Assembly (NCBI GenBank): GCA_947591155.1
Contig: CANQDA010000004.1
Location: forward strand, 1 to 64,000
Length of the DNA: 64,000 nt
Source of the DNA: an uncultured Lachnospiraceae bacterium
Lineage (GTDB): Bacteria > Bacillota > Clostridia > Lachnospirales > Lachnospiraceae
Reading direction: 5' to 3'
In this document: piece after piece, positions 51,818 to 60,118 of the stretch
Position numbering within the stretch: the stretch's first letter is position 1
How the letters are laid out: each line of letters starts with the position of its first letter
Notes under the pieces: model-generated
Seen by the model: only the letters and a program-made list of their open reading frames with translations
Databases searched by the model: none
What the model was told of the DNA's origin: nothing
Translations under genes and position numbers: made by a program

Positions 51818-54800
51818 ATGAGAGCATTTTTGGCGCCCATGTGGCAGCTGGGAGAATTTGAGGAGATCGGCAGGAAGCTCGGGGCGAACCGGGGTGTGCT
51901 GCAGGTGACGGGCTGCATCGACTCGCAGAAGTCGCACTTCATGTACTGCGCAGGGCAGCAGTTCCAGGAGATCGCGGGGCGTGCTTACGCGCGCTATCCG
52001 GACGTCCCGTACACTGCGTTGATCATCACATACAACGATCTGCGCGCAAAAGAAATCTACGAGAACTACCGATTCTTCGACCGGGACGTCCTGTACTTCC
52101 CAGCGAAGGATCTGATCTTTTTTCAGGCGGACATCCACAGCAACCTGCTCGAACAGCAGCGGATCGCAGTGCTCAAGGCGCTCGTCGAGCGGAAGAAAGT
52201 GACGGTCATCACGACGATCGCGGCCTGCATGAACCACCTCGTCCCGTTCGAGGACTGGAAGGATCATATCATGGAGATCGACAGCGGCTGTGAGCTGGAT
52301 CTCGCGGAGCTCAAGAGCGAGCTCGTGAAGCTCGGCTACGAGCGCGCCGGGCAGGTGGAGGGTCCGGGGCAGTTCGCGATCCGTGGCGGCATCATCGACA
52401 TCTATCCGCTGACCGAGGAGAACCCGGTCCGCGTCGAGCTCTGGGGCGAGGAGGTCGATTCGATCCGCAGCTTTGACGTGGAGAGTCAGCGCTCAATCGA
52501 GAATCTGGAGTCCGTGCGCATCTATCCGGCGGCGGAGCTGATCCCGGACGACGCGCAGAGGCAGGCGGCGCTGGAGAGGCTGAAAAAAGAGGCCTTGAAG
52601 GCGGAAAAGGTCTTCCGCGAGTGCGGGAAACCGGAGGAGGCCGCGCGGATCCGCAACCTTTTGCAGGACTGTAAAGACCAGATGGAAGAGTTTGCCGAGC
52701 CGCTTTCCATGGAGTCGTTTATCGACTATTTTATCCCGGGGAAGACGATGCTCCCGGATTATTTTGACGAGAACACGACGCTGATCTTTCTTGACGAGCC
52801 GAACCGGATGCTGGAGGCCGCGCAGGCGGTGGAGGCGGAATTCCGCGAGAGCATGGAACATCGGCTGGAGAAAGGCTACGTGCTTCCGGGGCAGACGAGC
52901 CTGCTGTTTTCCTGCAATGAGACGGCGGCGGCGCTTGGGCGCAGAAACGCTGTGGGTCTGTGTACTCTGGAGAACGCGCGCGCGCCGTGGACGGTTTCCG
53001 GAAAATATGGCCTGACCGTGCGCTCCGTCAACTCCTACAACAACAGCTTCGAGTATCTGGTGCAGGATCTGCGCCGCTGGAAGCGGGAAGGTTACCGTGT
53101 GATCCTGCTCGCCGCGTCCCGCACGAGGGGCAACCGCCTGGCCGGAGATCTGCTGGAGGAAGGACTCACGAGCTTCTACACGGAGGACGCGGATCGGGAG
53201 GTGCAGCCGGGCGAGGTGCTCGTCACCTACGGAAACGCGCAGCGGGGGTACGAGTATCCGCTGATCAAGTTTGTCGTGATCACGGAGAGTGATATCTTCG
53301 GGCAGCAGAAGAAGAAAAAGAAGCGCCACAAGCGCTATGAGGGTCGGCAGATTCAGAGCTTCACGGAGCTTTCGGTCGGCGATTATGTTGTGCATGAAAA
53401 CCACGGACTCGGCGTCTACCGCGGTATCGAGAAGGTGGAGGTCGACCACGTCACGAAGGATTACATGCGGATCGAATACGCGGGCGGCAGCAGCCTCTAT
53501 GTCCCGGCGACGCAGCTCGATGTGATACAGAAATACGCGGACAGCGACGCAAAGACGCCGAAGCTCAACAAGCTCGGGACACAGGAGTGGAACCGCACGA
53601 AGACTCGCGTGCGCACGGCCGTCCGGGAGATCGCCCAGGATCTTGTGAAGCTGTACGCCGAGCGGCAGCGGAAGGAAGGCTTCGTCTACGGCGAGGACAC
53701 GGTCTGGCAGAGGGAGTTCGAGGAGATGTTTCCGTTCGAGGAGACGGAGGATCAGCTGCTTGCGATCGAGGCCGTCAAGCGGGATATGCAGAGCCCGAAG
53801 ATCATGGACCGTCTGATCTGCGGGGACGTCGGCTACGGCAAGACGGAGATCGCGATCCGCGCCGCGTTCAAGGCGGTGCAGGATGGAAAACAGGTCGCTT
53901 ACCTTGTGCCGACGACGATCCTGGCGCAGCAGCACTACAATACTTTTGTGCAGCGCATGAAGGACTTTCCGGTGCGCGTCGACCTGATGTGCCGCTTCCG
54001 CACTCCGGCGGAGCAGAAGCAGACGATCGAGGGACTGAAAAAAGGAATGGTCGACATCGTGATCGGGACGCATCGTCTGCTCTCGAAGGATGTGCAGTAC
54101 AAAAATCTCGGGCTGCTCGTGATTGACGAGGAACAGCGCTTCGGGGTGGCGCACAAGGAGAAGATCAAACAGCTCAAGAGCGACATCGACGTGATGACGC
54201 TGACGGCGACGCCGATCCCGCGCACGCTACACATGAGCCTCGTCGGGATCCGGGACATGAGCGTGCTCGAGGAGGCGCCGCAGGAGCGCGTACCGATCCA
54301 GACTTACGTGATGGAATACAACGAGGAGATGGTGCGCGAGGCGATCAGCCGGGAGCTCGCGCGGGGCGGGCAGGTCTACTACGTCTACAACCGTGTCAAC
54401 AACATCGTGGAGATGACGAATACGATCGCGGCCCTCGTCCCGCAGGCGCAGGTGGCGTTCGCGCACGGGCAGATGAAGGAGCGCGAGCTCGAGCAGGTCA
54501 TGTACGATTTCATCAACGGGGACATCGACGTGCTCGTGACGACGACGATCATCGAGACCGGTCTCGACATCTCGAACGTCAATACGATGATCGTGCACGA
54601 CGCGGACAATATGGGACTTGCCCAGCTCTATCAGCTGCGCGGGAGGGTCGGCAGATCGAACCGCACGGCCTACGCGTTTTTGATGTACCGCCGCAACAAG
54701 ATGCTCAAAGAGGTGGCGGAGAAGCGCCTGTCCGCGATCCGCGAGTTCACGGAACTGGGTAGCGGCTTCAAGATCGCGATGCGCGACCTGGAGATTCGCG

Positions 54801-55387
54801 GCGCGGGCAACCTGCTCGGCAGCGAGCAGCACGGCCACATGGAGGCGGTCGGCTACGATCTGTACTGTAAGCTTTTGAACGAGTCTGTCCGGGAGATTCA
54901 GGGCGAGACGACGCCGCAGGAGAGCTTCGAGACGGCGATCGATCTGGACGTGGACGCGTTTATCCCGGACAGCTATATCAGAAATGAGATCCAGAAGCTC
55001 GACATCTACAAGCGGATCGCGGCGATCCAGAGCGAGGAGGAGTACGACGACATGCTCGAGGAGCTGATGGACCGCTTCGGCGAGCCCCCGCGCTCGGTGC
55101 AGAACCTGCTGATGATCGCTCGAATGCGCTCGCAGGCGCACGACGCGTACATCACGGAGCTTACGCAAAAGGGCGACGAGGTGAAGCTCGTCATGTACGA
55201 GAAGGCGCAGATCGACACGACGCGCATCGACGGTCTGCTCAAATACTATCGCGGGAGGCTGCGCTTTACGATTGAGACGAACCCGTACTTCACGTACACC
55301 AGACCGAAAATGACGGGGAAAGAGAACGAGAACATGATACAGCTCGCGCAGGAGCTGCTGGCGGCCGTGCGGACGCTGAGCGAGTGA
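51818..55387 (+). CDS. mfd: Transcription-repair coupling factor
   Basis: 1189 residues, normal Mfd length. UvrB-homology module in the first third, the RNA-polymerase-interaction domain around 520-590 ([20 protein letters not shown]), the RecG-like translocase with Walker [10 protein letters not shown] near 668 and DEEQ near 770, the TRG motif region ([12 protein letters not shown]) and the C-terminal D7 domain. It removes stalled RNA polymerase and recruits UvrA. Start ATG 51818; 31 bp after pth. Confidence 0.97.
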   Translation: MRAFLAPMWQLGEFEEIGRKLGANRGVLQVTGCIDSQKSHFMYCAGQQFQEIAGRAYARYPDVPYTALIITYNDLRAKEIYENYRFFDRDVLYFPAKDLIFFQADIHSNLLEQQRIAVLKALVERKKVTVITTIAACMNHLVPFEDWKDHIMEIDSGCELDLAELKSELVKLGYERAGQVEGPGQFAIRGGIIDIYPLTEENPVRVELWGEEVDSIRSFDVESQRSIENLESVRIYPAAELIPDDAQRQAALERLKKEALKAEKVFRECGKPEEAARIRNLLQDCKDQMEEFAEPLSMESFIDYFIPGKTMLPDYFDENTTLIFLDEPNRMLEAAQAVEAEFRESMEHRLEKGYVLPGQTSLLFSCNETAAALGRRNAVGLCTLENARAPWTVSGKYGLTVRSVNSYNNSFEYLVQDLRRWKREGYRVILLAASRTRGNRLAGDLLEEGLTSFYTEDADREVQPGEVLVTYGNAQRGYEYPLIKFVVITESDIFGQQKKKKKRHKRYEGRQIQSFTELSVGDYVVHENHGLGVYRGIEKVEVDHVTKDYMRIEYAGGSSLYVPATQLDVIQKYADSDAKTPKLNKLGTQEWNRTKTRVRTAVREIAQDLVKLYAERQRKEGFVYGEDTVWQREFEEMFPFEETEDQLLAIEAVKRDMQSPKIMDRLICGDVGYGKTEIAIRAAFKAVQDGKQVAYLVPTTILAQQHYNTFVQRMKDFPVRVDLMCRFRTPAEQKQTIEGLKKGMVDIVIGTHRLLSKDVQYKNLGLLVIDEEQRFGVAHKEKIKQLKSDIDVMTLTATPIPRTLHMSLVGIRDMSVLEEAPQERVPIQTYVMEYNEEMVREAISRELARGGQVYYVYNRVNNIVEMTNTIAALVPQAQVAFAHGQMKERELEQVMYDFINGDIDVLVTTTIIETGLDISNVNTMIVHDADNMGLAQLYQLRGRVGRSNRTAYAFLMYRRNKMLKEVAEKRLSAIREFTELGSGFKIAMRDLEIRGAGNLLGSEQHGHMEAVGYDLYCKLLNESVREIQGETTPQESFETAIDLDVDAFIPDSYIRNEIQKLDIYKRIAAIQSEEEYDDMLEELMDRFGEPPRSVQNLLMIARMRSQAHDAYITELTQKGDEVKLVMYEKAQIDTTRIDGLLKYYRGRLRFTIETNPYFTYTRPKMTGKENENMIQLAQELLAAVRTLSE

Positions 55388-55421
55388 GACAGATACAGAC
55401 AATCAATTTGCGAGGTGGATG

Positions 55422-56756
55422 ATGAAGACAATACTGATGGCAGGAGGCAGAGGCACGCGGATCAGCTCTGTCTACCCGGATATTCCGAAGCCTTTGATCC
55501 CGATCGATGGAGTTCCCGTGCTGGAGAGGGAGATCCGCTCTCTGGCGGAGCAGGGATTTACCGATCTGATCCTTACGGTCTCCCACATGGGAGAGAAGAT
55601 CATGGACTATTTCGGCGACGGCTCCGGGTACGGGGTATCGATTCGATATTACAATGAGGAGACGCCCCTGGGCAACGCGGGGGCGCTGTTTAAGCTGAAG
55701 GATCAGCTGACGGAGGATTTTCTTCTGCTCAACGCGGATGCGATTTTCGACGTGGACTTCAATCGGATGGTGGAGTTTCACCGTGCGCGCCATGCGCTTG
55801 TCACGTTGCTCACGCACCCGAACAGCCATCCGTACGACAGCGGACTGCTGATCGCCGACGGAAACGGCGCCGTGAAGCAGTGGCTCGCGAAGGAGGACGA
55901 ACGACCTGCCTATTACAGGAACCGCGTGAACGCCGGACTGCATGTGATCTCTCCGGAAGTTCTTGATCTGGCAGGCATCGATCCGCAGCGAATCGGCGCG
56001 CCGGACGAAGAGACGGGAAAAACAGTCAAGGTCGATCTGGATCGGCAGCTGCTGAAGCCGCTGGCTGGTTCCGGGAAGATGTTCTGCTATGACAGCCCCG
56101 AGTACGTGAAGGACATGGGCACGCCGGAGCGCTACCAGGCTGCCGTCGAAGATTTTCAGGCGGGCATCGTGCAGGCCAGAAATCTGAAGAGAAAACAGAA
56201 GGCGGTTTTTCTGGATCGGGACGGAACGATCAACAAGTATGTGGGTTTCTTAAGAGACATCGATCAGCTTGAGCTGATCGACGGCGTGGCCGAGGCAATC
56301 CGGAAGATCAACGCCTCCGGTTATCTCTGTATCGTCGTTACGAATCAGCCCGTGATCGCGCGGGGAGAGGTGACGGTGGCGGAGCTTGAGGAGATCCACA
56401 ACAAGATGGAGACGCTTTTGGGACTGGAGGGAGCCTATGTGGACGGGATCTATTACTGCCCGCACCACCCGAACAAGGGCTACGAGGGCGAGGTGCCCGA
56501 GCTGAAGATCAACTGCGACTGCCGTAAGCCGAAGCCCGGCATGCTCTTAAAGGCCGCGGAGGAGTTCAACATCGACCTCGAAAATTCCTGGATGGTCGGA
56601 GACGGGGAAAATGACGTGAAGGCCGGCATAGCGGCGGGCTGCAGGACCGCGCTGATCAGCGAAGGCGGCGAGGACTTTGGCCAGACGGAGACGGTGAGTT
56701 CGCTGGCGGAGTTCGCCGCGCGTTATATCGCGGAAGACTGTCGTCAACGCATGTAA
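55422..56756 (+). CDS. Fused nucleotidyltransferase (HddC-like) and heptose-bisphosphate phosphatase (GmhB-like)
   Basis: 444 residues. Residues 1-235 form a sugar-1-phosphate nucleotidyltransferase: AGGRGTR (7-13), PKPLIPIDG, GNAGALF, LNADAIFD. Residues about 258-440 form a HAD phosphatase of the GmhB type: FLDRDGTIN near 264, VVTNQP, a zinc-loop pattern CPHHP...CDCRKPKPGM, and MVGDGENDV. Together these are consecutive activities of GDP-D-glycero-D-manno-heptose synthesis. The two steps are normally separate genes. No isomerase (GmhA) or kinase (HddA) lies in the window, so the pathway is incomplete here. Confidence 0.9.
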   Translation: MKTILMAGGRGTRISSVYPDIPKPLIPIDGVPVLEREIRSLAEQGFTDLILTVSHMGEKIMDYFGDGSGYGVSIRYYNEETPLGNAGALFKLKDQLTEDFLLLNADAIFDVDFNRMVEFHRARHALVTLLTHPNSHPYDSGLLIADGNGAVKQWLAKEDERPAYYRNRVNAGLHVISPEVLDLAGIDPQRIGAPDEETGKTVKVDLDRQLLKPLAGSGKMFCYDSPEYVKDMGTPERYQAAVEDFQAGIVQARNLKRKQKAVFLDRDGTINKYVGFLRDIDQLELIDGVAEAIRKINASGYLCIVVTNQPVIARGEVTVAELEEIHNKMETLLGLEGAYVDGIYYCPHHPNKGYEGEVPELKINCDCRKPKPGMLLKAAEEFNIDLENSWMVGDGENDVKAGIAAGCRTALISEGGEDFGQTETVSSLAEFAARYIAEDCRQRM

Positions 56757-56808
56757 AAAACAGTAAAACATCTCTTCGTAAAAAGTAAGTGAGATGAGGC
56801 CGGATATT

Positions 56809-57489
56809 TTATAGCAGCTCCCGCAGTCTGTCTGTCACATGTCCAGTCACATAGAAGGTCGTCTCAAAGTGCATAAACTGTAAGATATTCTCGTCCCACA
56901 TAAATTTCAGCTGCGGCGGGAACTCGTCGTCGCTCTCCCAGAATTGAAGCTGTATGGAGAGAAAAGAAAAGACGGGGAGCAGGTAGGATACGTCGCCGAT
57001 TTTCTCCTTTGTGCCGCCAAGCGCTTCACAGGCGGCCGCGAGACGGTCGGTGCGGTGGTCGAAGGAGCGGGCCGCGGGGGCGAACATATCATTTCCGGGA
57101 GCTGCCGCGAGGTTGGCTCCTTTTACATTGTTGATACCGCAGTAATTTCCGGAGAGACGACAATCGTCTTTCGAGTAGCAGAGCACATCGAAGATGGAGA
57201 GGACTTCCTCGAAACCGGCCTCGTGCCAGAGGCAGGAGTCTGTTTTATTCGAGCCTGTTTCCCTGCGCTTGCTGTCTGCCGCTTGGGGTGTATTCGTCTG
57301 CATTGTGCCTTCTTCCCACTCGACATTTCCGCTGCGGCGATCGATCCGATAACGGCGCGCGACGAACTCGATGTACAGGAATTCGTCATTGTGCTCCAGA
57401 GCGAATTTCTCGATCATGTGCTGCTGATCATAACTCAGAAACAGTTTCTGTGAATTCTTTTTTGTGACCTCGTAATTGGAACCGCGCAT
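56809..57489 (-). CDS. DUF3786-type protein
   Basis: 226 residues from the ATG at 57489 (GGAGGG upstream; the frame extends further without a site). The N-terminal part (SNYEVTKKNSQKLFLSYDQ), the strand FLYIEFVARRYRIDRRSGNVEW and the later EVLSIFDVLCYSKDD with GPA-like AAAPGNDMF match the DUF3786 style. A run of Ser, Thr and Gln (about 68-85) is a likely insertion. Function unknown; the family is found in anaerobes. No membrane segment. Confidence 0.7.
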   Translation of the reverse strand: MRGSNYEVTKKNSQKLFLSYDQQHMIEKFALEHNDEFLYIEFVARRYRIDRRSGNVEWEEGTMQTNTPQAADSKRRETGSNKTDSCLWHEAGFEEVLSIFDVLCYSKDDCRLSGNYCGINNVKGANLAAAPGNDMFAPAARSFDHRTDRLAAACEALGGTKEKIGDVSYLLPVFSFLSIQLQFWESDDEFPPQLKFMWDENILQFMHFETTFYVTGHVTDRLRELL

Positions 57490-57599
57490 GCGACCCTCCT
57501 GCTTATCAGGCGATATTTTCTGTTTCCCTGTAAATCGGATCTTGCAGGCCGCAATATTATTAAGGCTCGAAGATCCTGCCCCGAAATGCGGAAGCATGA

Positions 57600-58634
57600 T
57601 CAAAGTTTGCCAATATCCGTGATCAACTCGTCGACCTCTTCCTGCGTCGTCCCCCAGTTCGTGCAGAAGCGCACGCAGCTGTGCGTCGCGTCAATCTTTT
57701 TCTCAAACTCAAACACATATTTTTCCGCGAGCTGTTCCATCTGACCGTTTTCAAGTACGACGAACTGTTGGTTCGTGCAGCTCTCTATGTAGGGCGGAAT
57801 GCCTTTTTGGGCGAAGGCGCGGCGAATCTGTTGCGCGAGCTCCGTCGCCTTTTTCGTAATCTCGAAATAGAGTCCGTCCGCGAACAGCGCATAGAACTGC
57901 AGGCCGAGCAGCCAGCCCTTGGCGAGCATCGCGCCGTTCTGCTTGATATAACTGCGGAAGTTGACGTTCAGCGTCAGGTTTGTGATGACGAGCGCTTCCC
58001 CGAAGAGCGCGCCGCATTTCGTGCCGCCGCAGTAGAACAGGTCGGTCAGGCGGGCGAGATCCTTCATCGTCACGTCGTTTTCAGCTGCGCCGAGGCCGTA
58101 GCCGAGCCGCGCGCCGTCAATGAAGAGATACAGTCCATATTCCCGGCAGACGCGGCTGATGTCCGCCAGCTCCCGAAGAGAGTAGAGTGTGCCGTACTCG
58201 GTCGGAAAGGACAGGTAGACAAGCTTCGGCTGGGTGATGTGTTCCTGAATGTCGCTGTCGCGATACAGCCGCGCTTCCTCCTCGATCTGCTCCGATGTGA
58301 TCTTGCCGTCGTGCGCGGGCAGCGCCTGAATCTTGTGACCGCAGTGTTCGACCGCGCCGGTCTCGTGGACGTTGATGTGACCGCTGTCCGCGCTGATGAC
58401 GCTCTGGTACGGGCGTAATGCCGCCGAGATCGCCGTGTAGTTGACCTGCGTGCCGCCGACCAGAAAGTGTACAGCCGCTTCCGGGCAGTCCAGATATTTT
58501 TTAATCGCGTCGGCACCTTTTTCGCACCACGGGTCGATCCCGTAGCCTCCGTAGCTCTCGTTGTTTGTCTGCGCGAGCGCCGCAAGGATCTTTGGATGGG
58601 CGCCGCGGCTGTAGTCGTTATTGAAGCGGATCAT
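57600..58634 (-). CDS. Low-specificity L-threonine aldolase family protein
   Basis: 344 residues from ATG at 58634 (GAAAAGGAAG upstream). PLP fold-type I beta-eliminating lyase: NNDYSRGAHPKIL opening, GGTQVNYTAI, HINVHETGA, DGARLGYG and the PLP lysine in YCGGTKCGALFGE. It cleaves L-threonine or allo-threonine into glycine and acetaldehyde. It lies in front of the DUF3786 gene on the same strand with a 110-bp gap; a functional link is not evident. Confidence 0.92.
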   Translation of the reverse strand: MIRFNNDYSRGAHPKILAALAQTNNESYGGYGIDPWCEKGADAIKKYLDCPEAAVHFLVGGTQVNYTAISAALRPYQSVISADSGHINVHETGAVEHCGHKIQALPAHDGKITSEQIEEEARLYRDSDIQEHITQPKLVYLSFPTEYGTLYSLRELADISRVCREYGLYLFIDGARLGYGLGAAENDVTMKDLARLTDLFYCGGTKCGALFGEALVITNLTLNVNFRSYIKQNGAMLAKGWLLGLQFYALFADGLYFEITKKATELAQQIRRAFAQKGIPPYIESCTNQQFVVLENGQMEQLAEKYVFEFEKKIDATHSCVRFCTNWGTTQEEVDELITDIGKL

Positions 58635-58710
58635 AGGGTCTTCCTTTTCTCCTTTGCATATTATTTTCACATGCCAATTCGCGGGAATTTGATATCGCTG
58701 CAGTCAGTTT

Positions 58711-59166
58711 TTATTCTATTACCCCGTAAATATAAGCGTTCAGGATATTTTGAGGTGCATCATAATAGAAGCTTGAGTTATAGTCGTCAATCTTTTCACT
58801 GACAAAGGAATTATATGCCTCGAATATTGCGTCAACGATAGGAAGCTTTTTTTCCCTTGCTATGCCGAGGACAAGCCGTTTATATACTTTCCCGATATCC
58901 CAGTGGCTGGGGACCGCATAACGGGCAGCGGAGACGTTGTCAAAGTCGCCGTTCGTGATGCCGGCCTTTTCAATGAAATCATCACTTACCGTAGCGATAT
59001 TATCGCTGTGGTAGACGTCGGCAAGGTCGTATATTTTTTCTATCAGAACTCTGCCAAGTGAATTTACCACGACGGATCGCCTGTTTTTAGTCTGTCTCGC
59101 GATATATTCGATCAGGCTGCAGGTGAAAAAAAGGTCATTTTCCTTGCGATCTTCTCGCCCTGTCAT
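58711..59166 (-). CDS. Putative antitoxin-like partner of the DUF3990 protein
   Basis: 151 residues. Its start overlaps the stop of the upstream DUF3990 gene by 4 bp (ATGA), so it is co-translated with it. N-terminal helix LFFTCSLIEYIARQTKNRRS resembles the DUF3791 family that commonly accompanies DUF3990 proteins, but this protein is twice as long, with a C-terminal part VPSHWDIGKVYKRLVLGI then IVDAIFEAYNSFVSEKIDDY. It may neutralise the putative ADP-ribosyltransferase; that role is inferred from pairing. Confidence 0.65.
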   Translation of the reverse strand: MTGREDRKENDLFFTCSLIEYIARQTKNRRSVVVNSLGRVLIEKIYDLADVYHSDNIATVSDDFIEKAGITNGDFDNVSAARYAVPSHWDIGKVYKRLVLGIAREKKLPIVDAIFEAYNSFVSEKIDDYNSSFYYDAPQNILNAYIYGVIE

Positions 59167-59627
59167 ATGCCCACCCCCTCACTTGAGACAAATTCCAGAC
59201 ATTTCAGTGCGGCGTCTGTACAGAAACTCATCTGGTGCGTCGGATATTTAAATTTTGCAAGAGCCCAGAACTGATCCCTCGTCAGGATTCCATCCATATA
59301 ATCAGCGATAAAGTTGTAAATCTGATCGTTCGCCATTGCTCCGATCACGATGTCATAATCATGAGGCTGTCCATGACGGCAGTCTATGATGAAATCGAGC
59401 CAGTCTTCTGTCATTTCCTTAAATTCGAGTATCTTCAGTCCGGTGTCCATACGCACGGTATATGTGTTGACAACAGGGGTGTCATATCGTCTGGCCCAGC
59501 GCTCAGCCTGTTCCCGGATGATCGTACAATAGAAACCGGGACCGAAATCTTTCGTATTCTTTCCGGGGATTATCTTTGGTTTTTGAATAACAGTATATCC
59601 GCCGTGATAAACAGTCATCTTGCCCAT
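59163..59627 (-). CDS. DUF3990 protein, putative ADP-ribosyltransferase toxin
   Basis: 154 residues from the ATG at 59627 (GGAGG upstream). Opening MTVYHGGYTVIQKP and the following KDFGPGFYCTIIREQAERWA are the DUF3990 signature, a family related to ADP-ribosyltransferases, in which the His (YHG) and Tyr (GFY) would bind NAD. The conserved late segment THQMSFCTDAALKCLEF could provide the third catalytic position. The overlapping downstream gene suggests a toxin-antitoxin-like pair. Target unknown. The locus is AT-rich compared with its neighbours. Confidence 0.75.
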   Translation of the reverse strand: MGKMTVYHGGYTVIQKPKIIPGKNTKDFGPGFYCTIIREQAERWARRYDTPVVNTYTVRMDTGLKILEFKEMTEDWLDFIIDCRHGQPHDYDIVIGAMANDQIYNFIADYMDGILTRDQFWALAKFKYPTHQMSFCTDAALKCLEFVSSEGVGI

Positions 59628-59741
59628 ATATGCGCCTCCGTGGTATGTTCCTGAAAAGAATTCTATCATACTTTTTCGGAAAAGAACAGATATGACGCTT
59701 TTTATTCCCTTCTTTTTTGAGATGTGGTAGAATGAATTCGT

Positions 59742-60085
59742 GTTTAGTTCACATCGGACGGAATCGCACGGTACCCTTCCTGGGTATTTCCCGTCAAAAC
59801 CGCAATATCGGCTTTTAAAAGGGAAAGCCGATATTGAACGGCTTTGTGCCGGAAAACACCCGGAAATCCCTGCGATTCCTGTTCGTGAAATGCTGCTGCT
59901 TTTCGCATAATCAGCCCGTACAGGTGATTGGCAATGCCTAAGGAAAACTCTGTGAGGCCGTCGGTGCTTAGCAAGCGTCAGCGCGCTTATGCACCGCTAC
60001 GTGTCCGAACGGAAGCGGGAGCGGGTTTCTCCGTGGCATTGACCAATCCCTGTGAGGGCGTTCGGATAGCCATAGTGAACTAAAC
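59742..60085 (+). repeat. 344-bp terminal-inverted-repeat element, copy A
   Basis: Starts GTTTAGTTCAC and ends GTGAACTAAAC (perfect 11-bp inverted ends). It contains a perfect internal hairpin AATATCGGCTTT/AAAGCCGATATT (59803-59836) and, on the minus strand, short frames starting MAIRTPSQGLVNATEKPAP and MLSTDGLTEFSLG. It differs from copy B at only 4 of 344 positions. No transposase, so it would move in trans or be an RNA element. It ends 33 bp before the helicase start. Confidence 0.88.
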
Positions 60086-60118
60086 AGGAGATATCAGCAA
60101 GAAAGTATATGTAAAATT

